6,712 nucleotides of DNA from an uncultured Clostridia bacterium (GTDB lineage Bacteria > Bacillota > Clostridia > Christensenellales > Aristaeellaceae). The notes beneath the pieces are model-generated. The model was not told the origin of the DNA. It did no database searches and saw only the letters and a program-made list of their open reading frames with translations. Of the stretch, positions 1-6,350 are shown piece after piece. The position numbers and the translations under genes are program-made. The stretch's first letter is position 1. Every line of letters begins with the position of its first letter. The stretch lies in the NCBI GenBank assembly GCA_946534455.1, contig CAMNCR010000194.1:1-6712 (forward strand), read 5' to 3'.

Positions 1-59
1 GCGGGCATGATCCTCAGATCGTGTCCGCGGCCTCTTTCTGTCAGAGCCCGTTCTGTCCG

Positions 60-74
60 GCCGGGAAACCCGGC
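60..74 (-). other. Short stem-loop downstream of the secreted-protein gene
   Basis: A perfect 6-bp inverted repeat GCCGGG/CCCGGC with a three-base loop lies 15 nt past the stop codon of the secreted protein. On the minus strand it is followed by CGGACAGAAC, so it has no U tract and is not a standard intrinsic terminator. It could protect the 3' end of the mRNA or be chance in GC-rich sequence. The remaining bases 1-59 show no supportable gene. A minus-strand ATG sits at 6-8, but its only purine-rich upstream stretch (GAGG) is too close to act as a ribosome binding site, and the frame runs off the window. Confidence 0.3.
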
Positions 75-89
75 ACAGTCAGTCGCGCA

Positions 90-713
90 TTACTGCGCGG
101 GAGAATAGAACCGCCAGATCAGGTAGGGCTGATTGCCCATGAACAGCGTTTTCACGTTCTTTACCGCAAAGCTGGGGCCATTGCCGCTCTCCAGCAGCGC
201 CTTCAGGTCCTCGCCGTTCCGGACGGCCACCTGGTCCAGCTGTTCGCCCGTTTCAGCGTCCACCCAGTCCAGCACCGTGATATAGGCCAGCAGCTCCTGA
301 TCGATGCTGCCCACGTTGACCTGCGGCACCGCGTCGTTCTCGATCACGTGCTCAAAGAACCCCCGGGGATCCTCGCAGAAGAGCATCTCCGTCTCGGTTC
401 CCCGATTGAAGTAGAGGTCCGGGCCATCCCACTCGATCGCATTGATGGTGACTTCCTCGCCATCGGTGAGGATGCTGTCCCCTTCCTTGAGCTCTTTGAT
501 CATGTTCGCGTCAAAGCGCTCGTTTTCAAACAGCGTCAGGGTGACAATCCCGTCTCCCTTATATTCCAGATCCGTGGTGATAAAGCGTTCATCCAGATGG
601 TTGATGTCCGTTCTCGGCGGCAGGGGCTTCAGGGGCTCCGCGGCGGCGGCACCGACCAGAGCCAGGGTCATCAGCAGCGCAGTCAGCAGGGCAATCCATT
701 TTCTGTTCTTCAT
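90..713 (-). CDS. Small secreted protein of unknown function (signal peptide, 207 aa)
   Basis: I do not recognise this family. Residues 1-25 form a clear Sec signal peptide: a basic start (MKNRK), a hydrophobic core (WIALLTALLMTLALVG) and an A-A-A-A/E cleavage region. The mature protein would be about 182 residues with no lipobox, no further membrane segment and only one cysteine (C113), so it is probably released or cell-wall associated. It is rich in Asp and Glu. Residues 45-115 look beta-rich, with a repeated pattern of short strands and turns (GDGIVTLTLF, EGDSILTDGEEVTINAIEW). The start is set by AAGGAGGAG seven bases upstream (721-729). It follows tsf by 77 nt across a stem-loop and a palindrome, so it is either read through from rpsB-tsf or has its own weak promoter that I could not identify. 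Coding is well supported; the function is unknown. Confidence 0.85.
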   Translation of the reverse strand: MKNRKWIALLTALLMTLALVGAAAAEPLKPLPPRTDINHLDERFITTDLEYKGDGIVTLTLFENERFDANMIKELKEGDSILTDGEEVTINAIEWDGPDLYFNRGTETEMLFCEDPRGFFEHVIENDAVPQVNVGSIDQELLAYITVLDWVDAETGEQLDQVAVRNGEDLKALLESGNGPSFAVKNVKTLFMGNQPYLIWRFYSPAQ

Positions 714-734
714 GTTGGAACTCCTCCTTTTTCG

Positions 735-750
735 TTGAATGATTATTCAA
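735..750. repeat. AT-rich 16-bp palindrome (operator-like) upstream of the secreted-protein gene
   Basis: TTGAATGATTATTCAA is a perfect 6-bp inverted repeat around a four-base centre, lying between the post-tsf stem-loop and the ribosome binding site at 721-729. Its AT-rich composition stands out against GC-rich surroundings. It could be an operator for a dimeric regulator, a small hairpin in the 5' leader, or part of an AT-rich promoter. The sequence alone cannot separate these. Confidence 0.35.
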
Positions 751-779
751 GGCCCCGGAAGCAGAATGCTGCCGGGGCC
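751..779 (-). terminator. Stem-loop after tsf, probable weak or leaky terminator
   Basis: On the minus strand, 11 nt past the tsf stop, GGCCCCGG pairs with CCGGGGCC (8 bp). After one C/T mismatch the stem continues as AGCA/TGCT (4 bp) around a TTC loop. The stem is very stable, but it is followed by TTGAATAATC rather than a run of T, so intrinsic termination is probably inefficient. It may end most rpsB-tsf transcripts while letting some polymerase through to the secreted-protein gene, or act as a processing and stability element. Confidence 0.55.
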
Positions 780-790
780 CATTTCCAGGC

Positions 791-1717
791 TTATTTCGTC
801 ATCGCGGCGATTTCAGCGGCCAGGTCATCCTTCCGCTTTTCGATGCCCTCACCGCGCTCGAAGCGGCTGAAGCGAATGACATCGATGGCCGCGCCGGATT
901 CCTTGGCGATTTCGCCCATCAGACCCTTGATGGTCTTGTCGGGATCCTTCACGAAGGGCTGCTCCAGCAGGCACACTTCCTTGTAGTACTTTTCGATGCG
1001 GCCCTCGACCATCTTGTCGACGATCTTCTCCGGCTTGCCCTCGTTGAGCGCCTGAGCCCGCAGAATTTCCTTTTCCTTTTCCAGCTTCTCGCTGTCCACT
1101 TCCTCGCGGCGAACCGCCTCGGGCTTGGCCGCGGCAATCTGCAGAGCCAGGTCGTGAGCGAAGGTCTTCACCGCGTCGTTGGTGCGGCCGGTCTCATCCG
1201 CGGCCACCTCCACCATGACGCCAACCTTGCCGCCCAGGTGAATGTAGGTGGACACCACGCCCGTGGTCTCATACCGGGAGAAGCGGCGAACGCTGATCTT
1301 CTCGCCGATGGCCACGGTGGCATCGCTCACCAGGTCGGAAATGGTCTTCTTGGCATCGTCCACGAAGGGCTGCGCCATCAGCGCGTCCACATCCGCCGGA
1401 TTGGCCAGCGCCACGTGCTTGGCCACGTTGTTGGCGAAGTTGACAAAGTTATCGGTCTTGGCCACGAAGTCGGTCTCGCAGTTGACTTCCACGATCGCGC
1501 CGATCTTCCCGTCCTCGCTCACGTACTGGGCAACGACGCCCTCCGCGGCGATGCGGCTGGCCTTCTTGGCAGCCTGGCTCAGTCCCTTTTCACGCAGCCA
1601 TTCAATGGCCTTTTCCATATCGCCATCGCTCTCCACGAGCGCTTTCTTGCAGTCCATCATGCCGGCGCTGGTCCGCTCCCGCAGCTCCTTGACCATTGCG
1701 GATGTAATTGCAGCCAT
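791..1717 (-). CDS. tsf: Translation elongation factor Ts (EF-Ts)
   Basis: EF-Ts is the cytoplasmic nucleotide exchange factor that removes GDP from EF-Tu so that it can reload with GTP and aminoacyl-tRNA. At 308 residues it has normal length. Residues 1-50 are the UBA-like EF-Tu-binding domain (ITSAMVKELRERTSAGMMDCKKAL, then AIEWLREKG). The invariant TDFVAK motif is at 82-87, where Asp and Phe insert near the EF-Tu nucleotide site. The core follows, with a charged dimerisation-like helical insert at about 205-245. The C-terminal block has the typical LLEQPFVKD (about 250-258) and RFSRFERGEGIEK (about 282-294). The start is supported by AAAGGA about 10 nt upstream and by family alignment. It lies 41 nt after rpsB with no terminator between, so the two genes form the classic rpsB-tsf operon. 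The next gene downstream is not pyrH, which often follows in Firmicutes. Confidence 0.98.
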   Translation of the reverse strand: MAAITSAMVKELRERTSAGMMDCKKALVESDGDMEKAIEWLREKGLSQAAKKASRIAAEGVVAQYVSEDGKIGAIVEVNCETDFVAKTDNFVNFANNVAKHVALANPADVDALMAQPFVDDAKKTISDLVSDATVAIGEKISVRRFSRYETTGVVSTYIHLGGKVGVMVEVAADETGRTNDAVKTFAHDLALQIAAAKPEAVRREEVDSEKLEKEKEILRAQALNEGKPEKIVDKMVEGRIEKYYKEVCLLEQPFVKDPDKTIKGLMGEIAKESGAAIDVIRFSRFERGEGIEKRKDDLAAEIAAMTK

Positions 1718-1758
1718 GTTTCATCCATCCTTTCACGATACTGTGTTATGTGTTTTGA

Positions 1759-2505
1759 TCAGGCCTCGGCAGCCTCTTCCGCCTTTTCGGGCGCGGCTTC
1801 GGGAGCATCCGGCTCGGACTGCTCGCCCTGCTTGCCTTCCAGCACGGCATCCGCCATCTTGCCGGCAATCAGCTTGACCGCGCGGATCGCGTCGTCGTTG
1901 CCGGGGATCACATAGTCGATCTCGTCCGGATCGCAGTTGGTGTCGACGATACCCACGATCGGGATACCCAGGATGCGGGCTTCCGTCACAGCGATGTGCT
2001 CCTTGCGGGGATCCACCACGAACAGGGCGCCGGGCAGCTTCTTCATCTCACGGATACCGCCCAGGTTGTTTTCAAGCTTTTCACGCTCGTGAATCAGCTT
2101 GATGACTTCCTTCTTGGGCAGCACATCAAACTGGCCGTTCTGCTCCATCTTGTCAATCTGGTTCAGACGGTCGATCCGGGTGCGGATGGTCTTGAAGTTG
2201 GTCAGCATGCCGCCCAGCCAGCGGTTGTTCACATAGAACATGTTGCAGCGCTTGGCCTCGGACTCGATGGATTCCTGCGCCTGCTTCTTCGTGCCGACGA
2301 AGAGGATGCTCTTGCCTTCCATCGCGATGTCCCGCACAAAGGCGTAGGCTTCATCCACCTTGCGGACGGTCTTCTGCAGGTCGATGATGTAGATGCCGTT
2401 GCGCTCGGTGAAAATGTACTGCGCCATTTTCGGGTTCCACCGGCGGGTCTGATGACCGAAATGAACGCCGGCTTCCAGAAGCTGTTTCATGGAAATAACT
2501 GCCAT
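1759..2505 (-). CDS. rpsB: 30S ribosomal protein S2
   Basis: S2 sits on the back of the 30S subunit near the head-body junction and is needed for S1 and mRNA docking. The 248-residue protein has the family signature at the N terminus (MKQLLEAGVHFGHQTRRWNP, residues 6-25, then KMAQYIF), RWLGGMLTN at 95-103 and the C-terminal signature PRKEHIAVTEARILGIPIVG (166-185), followed by VDTNCDPD. It ends in an acidic, Ala/Glu-rich tail (about 228-248), common and variable in Firmicutes S2. I chose the ATG at 2503-2505 because AGGAGG lies nine bases upstream (2515-2520) and because the family starts at MAVISM. An in-frame extension to 2571 adds 22 unrelated residues, begins at TTG, and runs through the leader stem, so it is rejected. 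The promoter and structured leader upstream (2605-2633, 2532-2589) suggest autoregulation. Confidence 0.98.
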   Translation of the reverse strand: MAVISMKQLLEAGVHFGHQTRRWNPKMAQYIFTERNGIYIIDLQKTVRKVDEAYAFVRDIAMEGKSILFVGTKKQAQESIESEAKRCNMFYVNNRWLGGMLTNFKTIRTRIDRLNQIDKMEQNGQFDVLPKKEVIKLIHEREKLENNLGGIREMKKLPGALFVVDPRKEHIAVTEARILGIPIVGIVDTNCDPDEIDYVIPGNDDAIRAVKLIAGKMADAVLEGKQGEQSEPDAPEAAPEKAEEAAEA

Positions 2506-2514
2506 TTGGGGTTT

Positions 2515-2520
2515 CCTCCT
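2515..2520 (-). promoter_or_regulatory. Ribosome binding site of rpsB, with extra Shine-Dalgarno-like copies upstream
   Basis: AGGAGG lies nine bases before the rpsB ATG and fixes the start at 2505. Directly upstream, minus-strand positions 2521-2543 are almost pure purine and contain further AGGAG-type copies (AGGAGGAGAGGG, AGGAGAAAC). The distal copies fall inside the 3' arm of the leader stem, whereas the copy at 2515-2520 stays outside it. Confidence 0.85.
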
Positions 2521-2531
2521 TGTTTCTCCTC

Positions 2532-2589
2532 CCTCTCCTCCTGCGCGACGGGCCACCGCAAAGCGGCACAAGCGATCGCAGAGGAAAGG
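2532..2589 (-). promoter_or_regulatory. Candidate structured 5' leader of rpsB-tsf mRNA
   Basis: In the predicted rpsB 5' UTR, CCTTTCCTCTGCG (minus strand, 2589 to 2577) pairs with CGCAGGAGGAGAGG (2545 to 2532). This gives 13 base pairs, including one G-U wobble and one bulged G. The 31-nt interior (2546-2576) contains a CCGC-TTT-GCGG hairpin flanked by G-U pairs. The 3' arm is built from Shine-Dalgarno-like purines and ends 11 nt before the true AGGAGG. Ribosomal protein operons commonly carry leaders bound by their own product, and S2 repression of rpsB-tsf is known in E. coli. That this RNA binds S2 is my inference. A bystander secondary structure is the alternative. Confidence 0.45.
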
Positions 2590-2604
2590 TGCGTAATCGT
2601 TGGA

Positions 2605-2633
2605 ATTTTAGCATATCCCCCGTTGAAAAGCAA
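2605..2633 (-). promoter_or_regulatory. Sigma-A-type promoter of rpsB-tsf with extended -10
   Basis: On the minus strand a -35 element TTGCTT (2628-2633) and a -10 element TAAAAT (2605-2610) are separated by exactly 17 bases. TG is at the extended -10 position (TGCTAAAAT). Transcription should start near 2597-2599, giving a leader of roughly 92 nt before the rpsB ATG. The strong match fits a highly expressed ribosomal protein operon. Confidence 0.8.
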
Positions 2634-2711
2634 GCGCTTTTTCACTGTTTTTTTCTGCGCCTGTTTTCTCTGTTCCCTTTTAGAAGCCGATGTTTCCCCC
2701 TTTTCAGAATG

Positions 2712-2873
2712 TCAGCCTTCCGGAGACTCGTCTACGGCATTCTCCGGCTCCGTCCATCCCGCGGTTACCAGTACATTCATCCCATAGGCAACGGAAGCAT
2801 CCGGCTGAAAATCGATGACCACCTTATAGCAGACCTCCTCCGTATTGCGCTTCAGGCATCTTTGCCTCTTTAT
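2712..2873 (-). pseudogene. Possible 3' remnant of a lost gene (about 53 codons), or a 36-aa small ORF
   Basis: Stop to stop, this minus-strand frame encodes about 53 residues ending in TGA at 2712-2714. The C-terminal part reads like a real folded-protein tail: VCYKVVIDFQPDASVAYG, then MNVLVTAGWTEPENAVDE. It has no ATG near its upstream end. The frame opens at a TGA (2874-2876), about 25 bases after the esterase terminator, so the 5' part of a parent gene appears to have been deleted. A second reading is a small ORF starting at GTG (2820-2822), 36 residues, with AGGAGG 11 bases upstream (2834-2839). However, that purine run also simply encodes Glu-Glu. No promoter is visible. I do not recognise the family. 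It may equally be non-coding spacer that happens to be open. Confidence 0.3.
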
Positions 2874-2900
2874 TCAGCCAGGCCAACCTAAAACAAACTT

Positions 2901-2926
2901 AAAAAAGGCCGCAGCCTGCGACCTTT
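2901..2926 (-). terminator. Intrinsic terminator of the glgA-esterase unit
   Basis: On the minus strand, 34 nt past the esterase stop, AAAGGTCGC pairs with GCGGCCTTT (9 bp, one G-U) around an AGGCT loop. The transcript then continues into a run of six T (the last three stem bases plus 2901-2903). This is a canonical rho-independent terminator. On the plus strand the hairpin has no following T run, so it is directional. Confidence 0.88.
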
Positions 2927-2960
2927 ATGAACAGATTCATGATTCCACCCGGTCAGATTC

Positions 2961-4673
2961 TTATCTCGACATCACAAGATCCTCCCGGGCTATCAGTTTT
3001 TCCAGATCCTGCTCCGGCTTTTCCGTCAGAGCGTTCTTGACTTCCCCGTAGTTTTTCCCCGTCAGCCCCTCCACGAACTGCTTTGCAATTCTCGCCGCAC
3101 CTCGCTCATGCAGGTGGCTGTTGTCTGCCAGTCCCTCCGGATAATGAAGATGGCCCTGAGCCACGTGGCAGAACAGGCGTTTGCTTTTCTCTTCCCCTTC
3201 CTCCTCCAGAAGTGCCATCGTCGCCCTTTCCAGATCAATCAGCGGGATATTCCTTCTTTTTGCCAGTTCCCGCATCGTCTCGGGATAAATCCCGTGTGTC
3301 GGCACCGGGTGACCGTTTTGATCAAAAACTCTCCTGGCAATCGGCGTCGCCAGAATCGGCTGCGCTCCCCGCTCCAGGGCCGTATCGATAAACCGGTTCA
3401 GATACTCCGGAAAGGTCTGCTCCGGCGTGGTGTGCCGGGCCGGATCCTCCTTTTCGTCGTTATGGCTGAAGGAGATCACCAGCCGGTCTCCCGCTCTCAG
3501 GCAGCTGGCGATATCCCGCAGCCGCCCTTCCTCCACAAAGCTTTTGCTGGACCTGCCGCAGACTGCCTCGTTCTGAACATATCCCGCATCCGGCAGCTGG
3601 GGCTGCAGCCGCTGCCCCCAGCCGGTCATCGGGGCCGCCTCCGGCCCATAATTGGCCATGGTGGAATCCCCGCAGAGGAACCAGGTCGGCACGGGGCGAT
3701 CCGGCCGCCAGCCGTCCCATCCGCCCAGCACCGCGGGCAAGGTGATGACCAGCGCGTCCTCCTCCGTCAGGCGCTTCTGCGCCGGATGGCGGGTACTCTG
3801 ATCCGCCCGCGCGCCCCGGGTATGCCATTCCCCGCAGCGCGCCGTGACCCGCCGCCCCGCGTCCCAGTCCGTGAAGCCCTCCGGCGCCACATGCTCATCC
3901 ATGCCGCAGTCCAGGAAGACCGTCGCCGCGGAGCCGCGCCACGGCCGGCCGAGAAACGCCTGTCCCGGCGCGCAGCTGCCCGTCAGCTCGCACCGGTGAA
4001 AAACAAAGCCATAGGGCTGCGCCGCGCTGGTGTTTGCCGCCGTATACCAGCCGCCCCGCGGCCCCATGTGCAGCGTGCACCCCTCAAACCAGCTGCGGTA
4101 GCAGCCGAAAATGAAATCCACATCTCCCTCGATGTAGCAGTCTTCAAAATACTGGCGGCTGTGGGTCTCATGCCCATCCTCGATCCGGTAATAGGCCTCG
4201 GCGTTCCCGCAGCGCGCGCCCGTGTCCTCCGTGCCGTTGGGGATCCGCAGGGGGCCGCAGAACAGCGTGTCCTGATGCGCGATCAGCCGGCAGCCGCGGA
4301 AGACGCCCCGGTCCCCCGCCGCGTACACGGCCACCGCCTGGCCCACCGCCCGGCCGTCCCCCGCATCGTTGCGAATGGTCAGATGGTCGATTTCCACATC
4401 ATTCCCGGTGATCATCAGCGTGGCCGTGCGGAACGTTCCCTTCTCCAGGCCGTTCCGATCCCGGTCCGTCGCCGCGGCGCAGGCCGTCAGCACGGTATCC
4501 TCCGCGCTTTCTCCCACCAGGCGCACATGATTCCTGTGAATGACCACCCGTTCCTGATAGACGCCCCGCCGAATCAGGATCAGGGTCGGCGCGCCGCTTC
4601 CGTCGGGAATCCGGTCGATCGCTTCCTGCAGCGAGGTGTAATCCCCGCTGCCGTCCCGGGCTACAATCACCAT
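2961..4673 (-). CDS. Bifunctional pectin methylesterase (CE8) - rhamnogalacturonan acetylesterase-like (CE12, SGNH) fusion
   Basis: Residues 1-290 form a right-handed beta-helix pectinesterase, which removes methyl esters from homogalacturonan. Visible motifs are GVYQE (37-41), GQAVAV (111-116), HQDTLF (133-138; catalytic D135), GDVDFIFG (183-190; catalytic D186) and LGRPW (241-245; active-site R243). About 38 residues separate QDTL from YFEDCYIEG, longer than in plant or Erwinia enzymes but, as I recall, typical of a Firmicutes subgroup. Residues 326-540 form an SGNH/GDSL esterase of CE12 type, which removes acetyl groups from pectin backbones: GDST (335-338, nucleophile S337), GRSS (373-376), SHND (403-406, where the family usually has GHND) and DNSH (517-520, D517 and H520). 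There is no signal peptide, so it probably acts inside the cell on imported oligosaccharides. It follows glgA by 51 nt and ends at a terminator. GGAAG, eight bases before the ATG, is the likely ribosome binding site. Confidence 0.93.
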   Translation of the reverse strand: MVIVARDGSGDYTSLQEAIDRIPDGSGAPTLILIRRGVYQERVVIHRNHVRLVGESAEDTVLTACAAATDRDRNGLEKGTFRTATLMITGNDVEIDHLTIRNDAGDGRAVGQAVAVYAAGDRGVFRGCRLIAHQDTLFCGPLRIPNGTEDTGARCGNAEAYYRIEDGHETHSRQYFEDCYIEGDVDFIFGCYRSWFEGCTLHMGPRGGWYTAANTSAAQPYGFVFHRCELTGSCAPGQAFLGRPWRGSAATVFLDCGMDEHVAPEGFTDWDAGRRVTARCGEWHTRGARADQSTRHPAQKRLTEEDALVITLPAVLGGWDGWRPDRPVPTWFLCGDSTMANYGPEAAPMTGWGQRLQPQLPDAGYVQNEAVCGRSSKSFVEEGRLRDIASCLRAGDRLVISFSHNDEKEDPARHTTPEQTFPEYLNRFIDTALERGAQPILATPIARRVFDQNGHPVPTHGIYPETMRELAKRRNIPLIDLERATMALLEEEGEEKSKRLFCHVAQGHLHYPEGLADNSHLHERGAARIAKQFVEGLTGKNYGEVKNALTEKPEQDLEKLIAREDLVMSR

Positions 4674-4717
4674 GCTCCTTGCTTCCTTTCCCGTCTGTTT
4701 TGGCCGCGGGTTCCCTT

Positions 4718-4733
4718 CGCCGGATTACCGGCG
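4718..4733 (-). other. Stem-loop across the glgA stop codon
   Basis: CGCCGG-TAAT-CCGGCG is a perfect 6-bp hairpin whose loop contains the glgA TAA stop (4725-4727). No T run follows, so it should not terminate transcription. It lies in the 51-nt gap before the esterase and could slow 3' decay, mark an mRNA processing point between the two genes, or be chance in GC-rich DNA. Confidence 0.35.
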
Positions 4734-6218
4734 CAGGTCCCGGTACAGCTTCAGATACTGCGCCGCGGACTTCTCCCAGGAAACATCCTTATCCATATCG
4801 CGCTGGACGATTTCATCCCAGTGCCAGCGATCCGTGAAGTACACCGTCTTGGCCGCGTTGATCGCCTCCAGCAGAAGCTCGGCGTTGTATTTGTCGAAGG
4901 TGAATCCGTTGCCCTGATGCTGCTCCGCGTCGTAGGGCTCCACGGTATCCTTGAGCCCGCCGGTCTCCCGGACGATCGGCACCGTGCCGTAGCGCATGGC
5001 GATCAGCTGGGTCAGCCCGCAGGGCTCGAACAGGCTCGGCACCAGCAGCGCGTCCGCGCCGGCATAGATCTGGTGAGCCAGCCCCTCGTTATAGGAGATG
5101 AAGGCGCAGACGCTTCCCTTATGCATGCCCTCATAGTACTGGAAGGCGCCCTCATAGCGCGGATCGCCGGTTCCCAGCACGACCACCTGGGTGTTGCCGT
5201 CAATCAGCCGGGGGAAGATCGCGTCCACCAGGTCCAGCCCCTTCTGATCCGTCAGCCGGGAGATGAGCCCCAGCACCATTTTGTGCTCATCCTCCTCCAG
5301 GCCCAGCTCCCGCTGCAGCGCCAGCTTGTTCTCCTTCTTTTTCTCCAGCACATTCTTCCGGCTGTAGGGAGCCGCCAGCAGCGCGTCCGTCGCGCTGTTC
5401 CAGATTTCCACATCAATGCCGTTCACGATGCCGCTGAGCTTTCCCTGATGATAGCGCAGGTGCGAGTCCAGCCCCTCTCCGAAGGCCCCGGTCTGGATTT
5501 CACGGGCATAGGTGGCGCTGACCGTGGTCACCCGGTCGGCGAAGGCCAGACCGCCCTTGAACATATTCGCCTCGTCCTCGTTCTGCTTGAGCACCGGATA
5601 GTCAAACAGCTCGTCCGGCAGGTCGGACCAGTACTTCAGGTGCGGAATGGAGCAGATGCCCTGGAACCGCAGATTGTGAATGGTCAGCACGCTCTTCGCC
5701 CTGCCGACGGGCGTTCCGCCGAACCGGGTCCGCAGGTATATCGGCACCAGGGCCGCCTGCCAGTCATGGCAGTGAATCACGTCCGGAATCCACTCCATGT
5801 AATTCATCACCGCCAGCACGGCCTTGGAGAAATAGCAGTATTTCGGAATGTCCTCCCACAGGCCCGTATAGGGATTGCCCCAGTCGAAGAACTCCTGATT
5901 GTCGATAAAGTCATAGGTGACGCCGTCCAGCTCCGTCTCCATGACGCCCACGTAGAACGTGCGCCCGCCCTTGCACAGGTCCATCATGAAGGAGCCCTTG
6001 TAGGTCAGCCTGCTGCGGTACTTCTCCGGAATGCAGCGATACAGCGGGATAAAAACCCGTACCTGGCAGTTCTCCCGGATCAGCGCCTTGGGCAGCGCGT
6101 ACATCACGTCTCCCAGCCCGCCGGTCTTGACAAACGGATAGCATTCCGATCCGACGAAGGCCACTTTGCAGGGCGCGTTCTCAGCCGCTTCCCCGCGGAT
6201 GTTCTTTTCCTGTTCCAT
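4725..6218 (-). CDS. glgA: Glycogen synthase (ADP-glucose:1,4-alpha-glucan glucosyltransferase, GT5)
   Basis: GlgA extends alpha-1,4-glucan chains from ADP-glucose in the cytoplasm, the elongation step of bacterial glycogen storage. With the chosen start the protein has 497 residues, close to the usual 470-500. Visible motifs are KTGGLGDV (31-38, ADP-glucose site), HDWQ (151-154), IHN (180-182), NGID (266-269), SRLTDQKG (320-327), GTGD (349-352), SLFEPCGL (395-402; catalytic-site E398 and C400) and TGGLKDTV (419-426). Both Rossmann domains of a GT-B fold are therefore complete. The ATG at 6216-6218 is preceded by AGGAGG with a seven-base spacer (6226-6231). An in-frame extension to 6431 would translate through the upstream terminator and promoter and is rejected. 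No other glg genes (glgB, glgC, glgP) are in view, so the glycogen genes are dispersed or lie beyond the window. The esterase is probably co-transcribed. Confidence 0.97.
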   Translation of the reverse strand: MEQEKNIRGEAAENAPCKVAFVGSECYPFVKTGGLGDVMYALPKALIRENCQVRVFIPLYRCIPEKYRSRLTYKGSFMMDLCKGGRTFYVGVMETELDGVTYDFIDNQEFFDWGNPYTGLWEDIPKYCYFSKAVLAVMNYMEWIPDVIHCHDWQAALVPIYLRTRFGGTPVGRAKSVLTIHNLRFQGICSIPHLKYWSDLPDELFDYPVLKQNEDEANMFKGGLAFADRVTTVSATYAREIQTGAFGEGLDSHLRYHQGKLSGIVNGIDVEIWNSATDALLAAPYSRKNVLEKKKENKLALQRELGLEEDEHKMVLGLISRLTDQKGLDLVDAIFPRLIDGNTQVVVLGTGDPRYEGAFQYYEGMHKGSVCAFISYNEGLAHQIYAGADALLVPSLFEPCGLTQLIAMRYGTVPIVRETGGLKDTVEPYDAEQHQGNGFTFDKYNAELLLEAINAAKTVYFTDRWHWDEIVQRDMDKDVSWEKSAAQYLKLYRDLRR

Positions 6219-6225
6219 TTTTCTT

Positions 6226-6231
6226 CCTCCT
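6226..6231 (-). promoter_or_regulatory. Ribosome binding site that fixes the glgA start
   Basis: AGGAGG lies seven bases before the ATG at 6216-6218 and starts the protein at MEQEK. Between this site and the promoter the leader contains a GC-rich imperfect hairpin (6256-6279, core CGGA/TCCG plus CCC/GGG) that leaves the binding site free. Confidence 0.85.
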
Positions 6232-6297
6232 TCTATGATGCGGTGTCTGAAACCGGGCGGATCCCCCCGGGGTCCGTCCAACGATTGTTCTGCTTTC

Positions 6298-6326
6298 AGT
6301 TTATCGCAGACTGGCGGTCCTGTAAA
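6298..6326 (-). promoter_or_regulatory. Sigma-A-type promoter of glgA-esterase
   Basis: A -35 element TTTACA (6321-6326; five of six consensus bases) and a -10 element TAAACT (6298-6303; four of six) are separated by 17 bases. They lie just downstream of the terminator at 6351-6375. Transcription should start near 6291, giving a leader of about 72 nt. The position between a terminator and the glgA ribosome binding site supports the call. Confidence 0.7.
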
Positions 6327-6350
6327 GCGGAAATCCCCCTGACGGAACAC

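Noticed and set aside
21..986. Plus-strand open frame of 321 codons across the secreted-protein gene and the end of tsf
   Set aside because: It runs opposite two supported minus-strand genes, crosses the intergenic stem-loop, and encodes no recognisable protein.
2506..2571. In-frame N-terminal extension of rpsB by 22 residues from a TTG
   Set aside because: The extension is Arg/Gly-rich, unlike S2, and lies in the structured leader. The ATG at 2503-2505 has AGGAGG at ideal spacing.
1154..2787. Plus-strand open frames of 209-263 codons opposite tsf and rpsB
   Set aside because: They are mirror frames of highly conserved translation genes, with no ribosome binding site context or protein-like composition.
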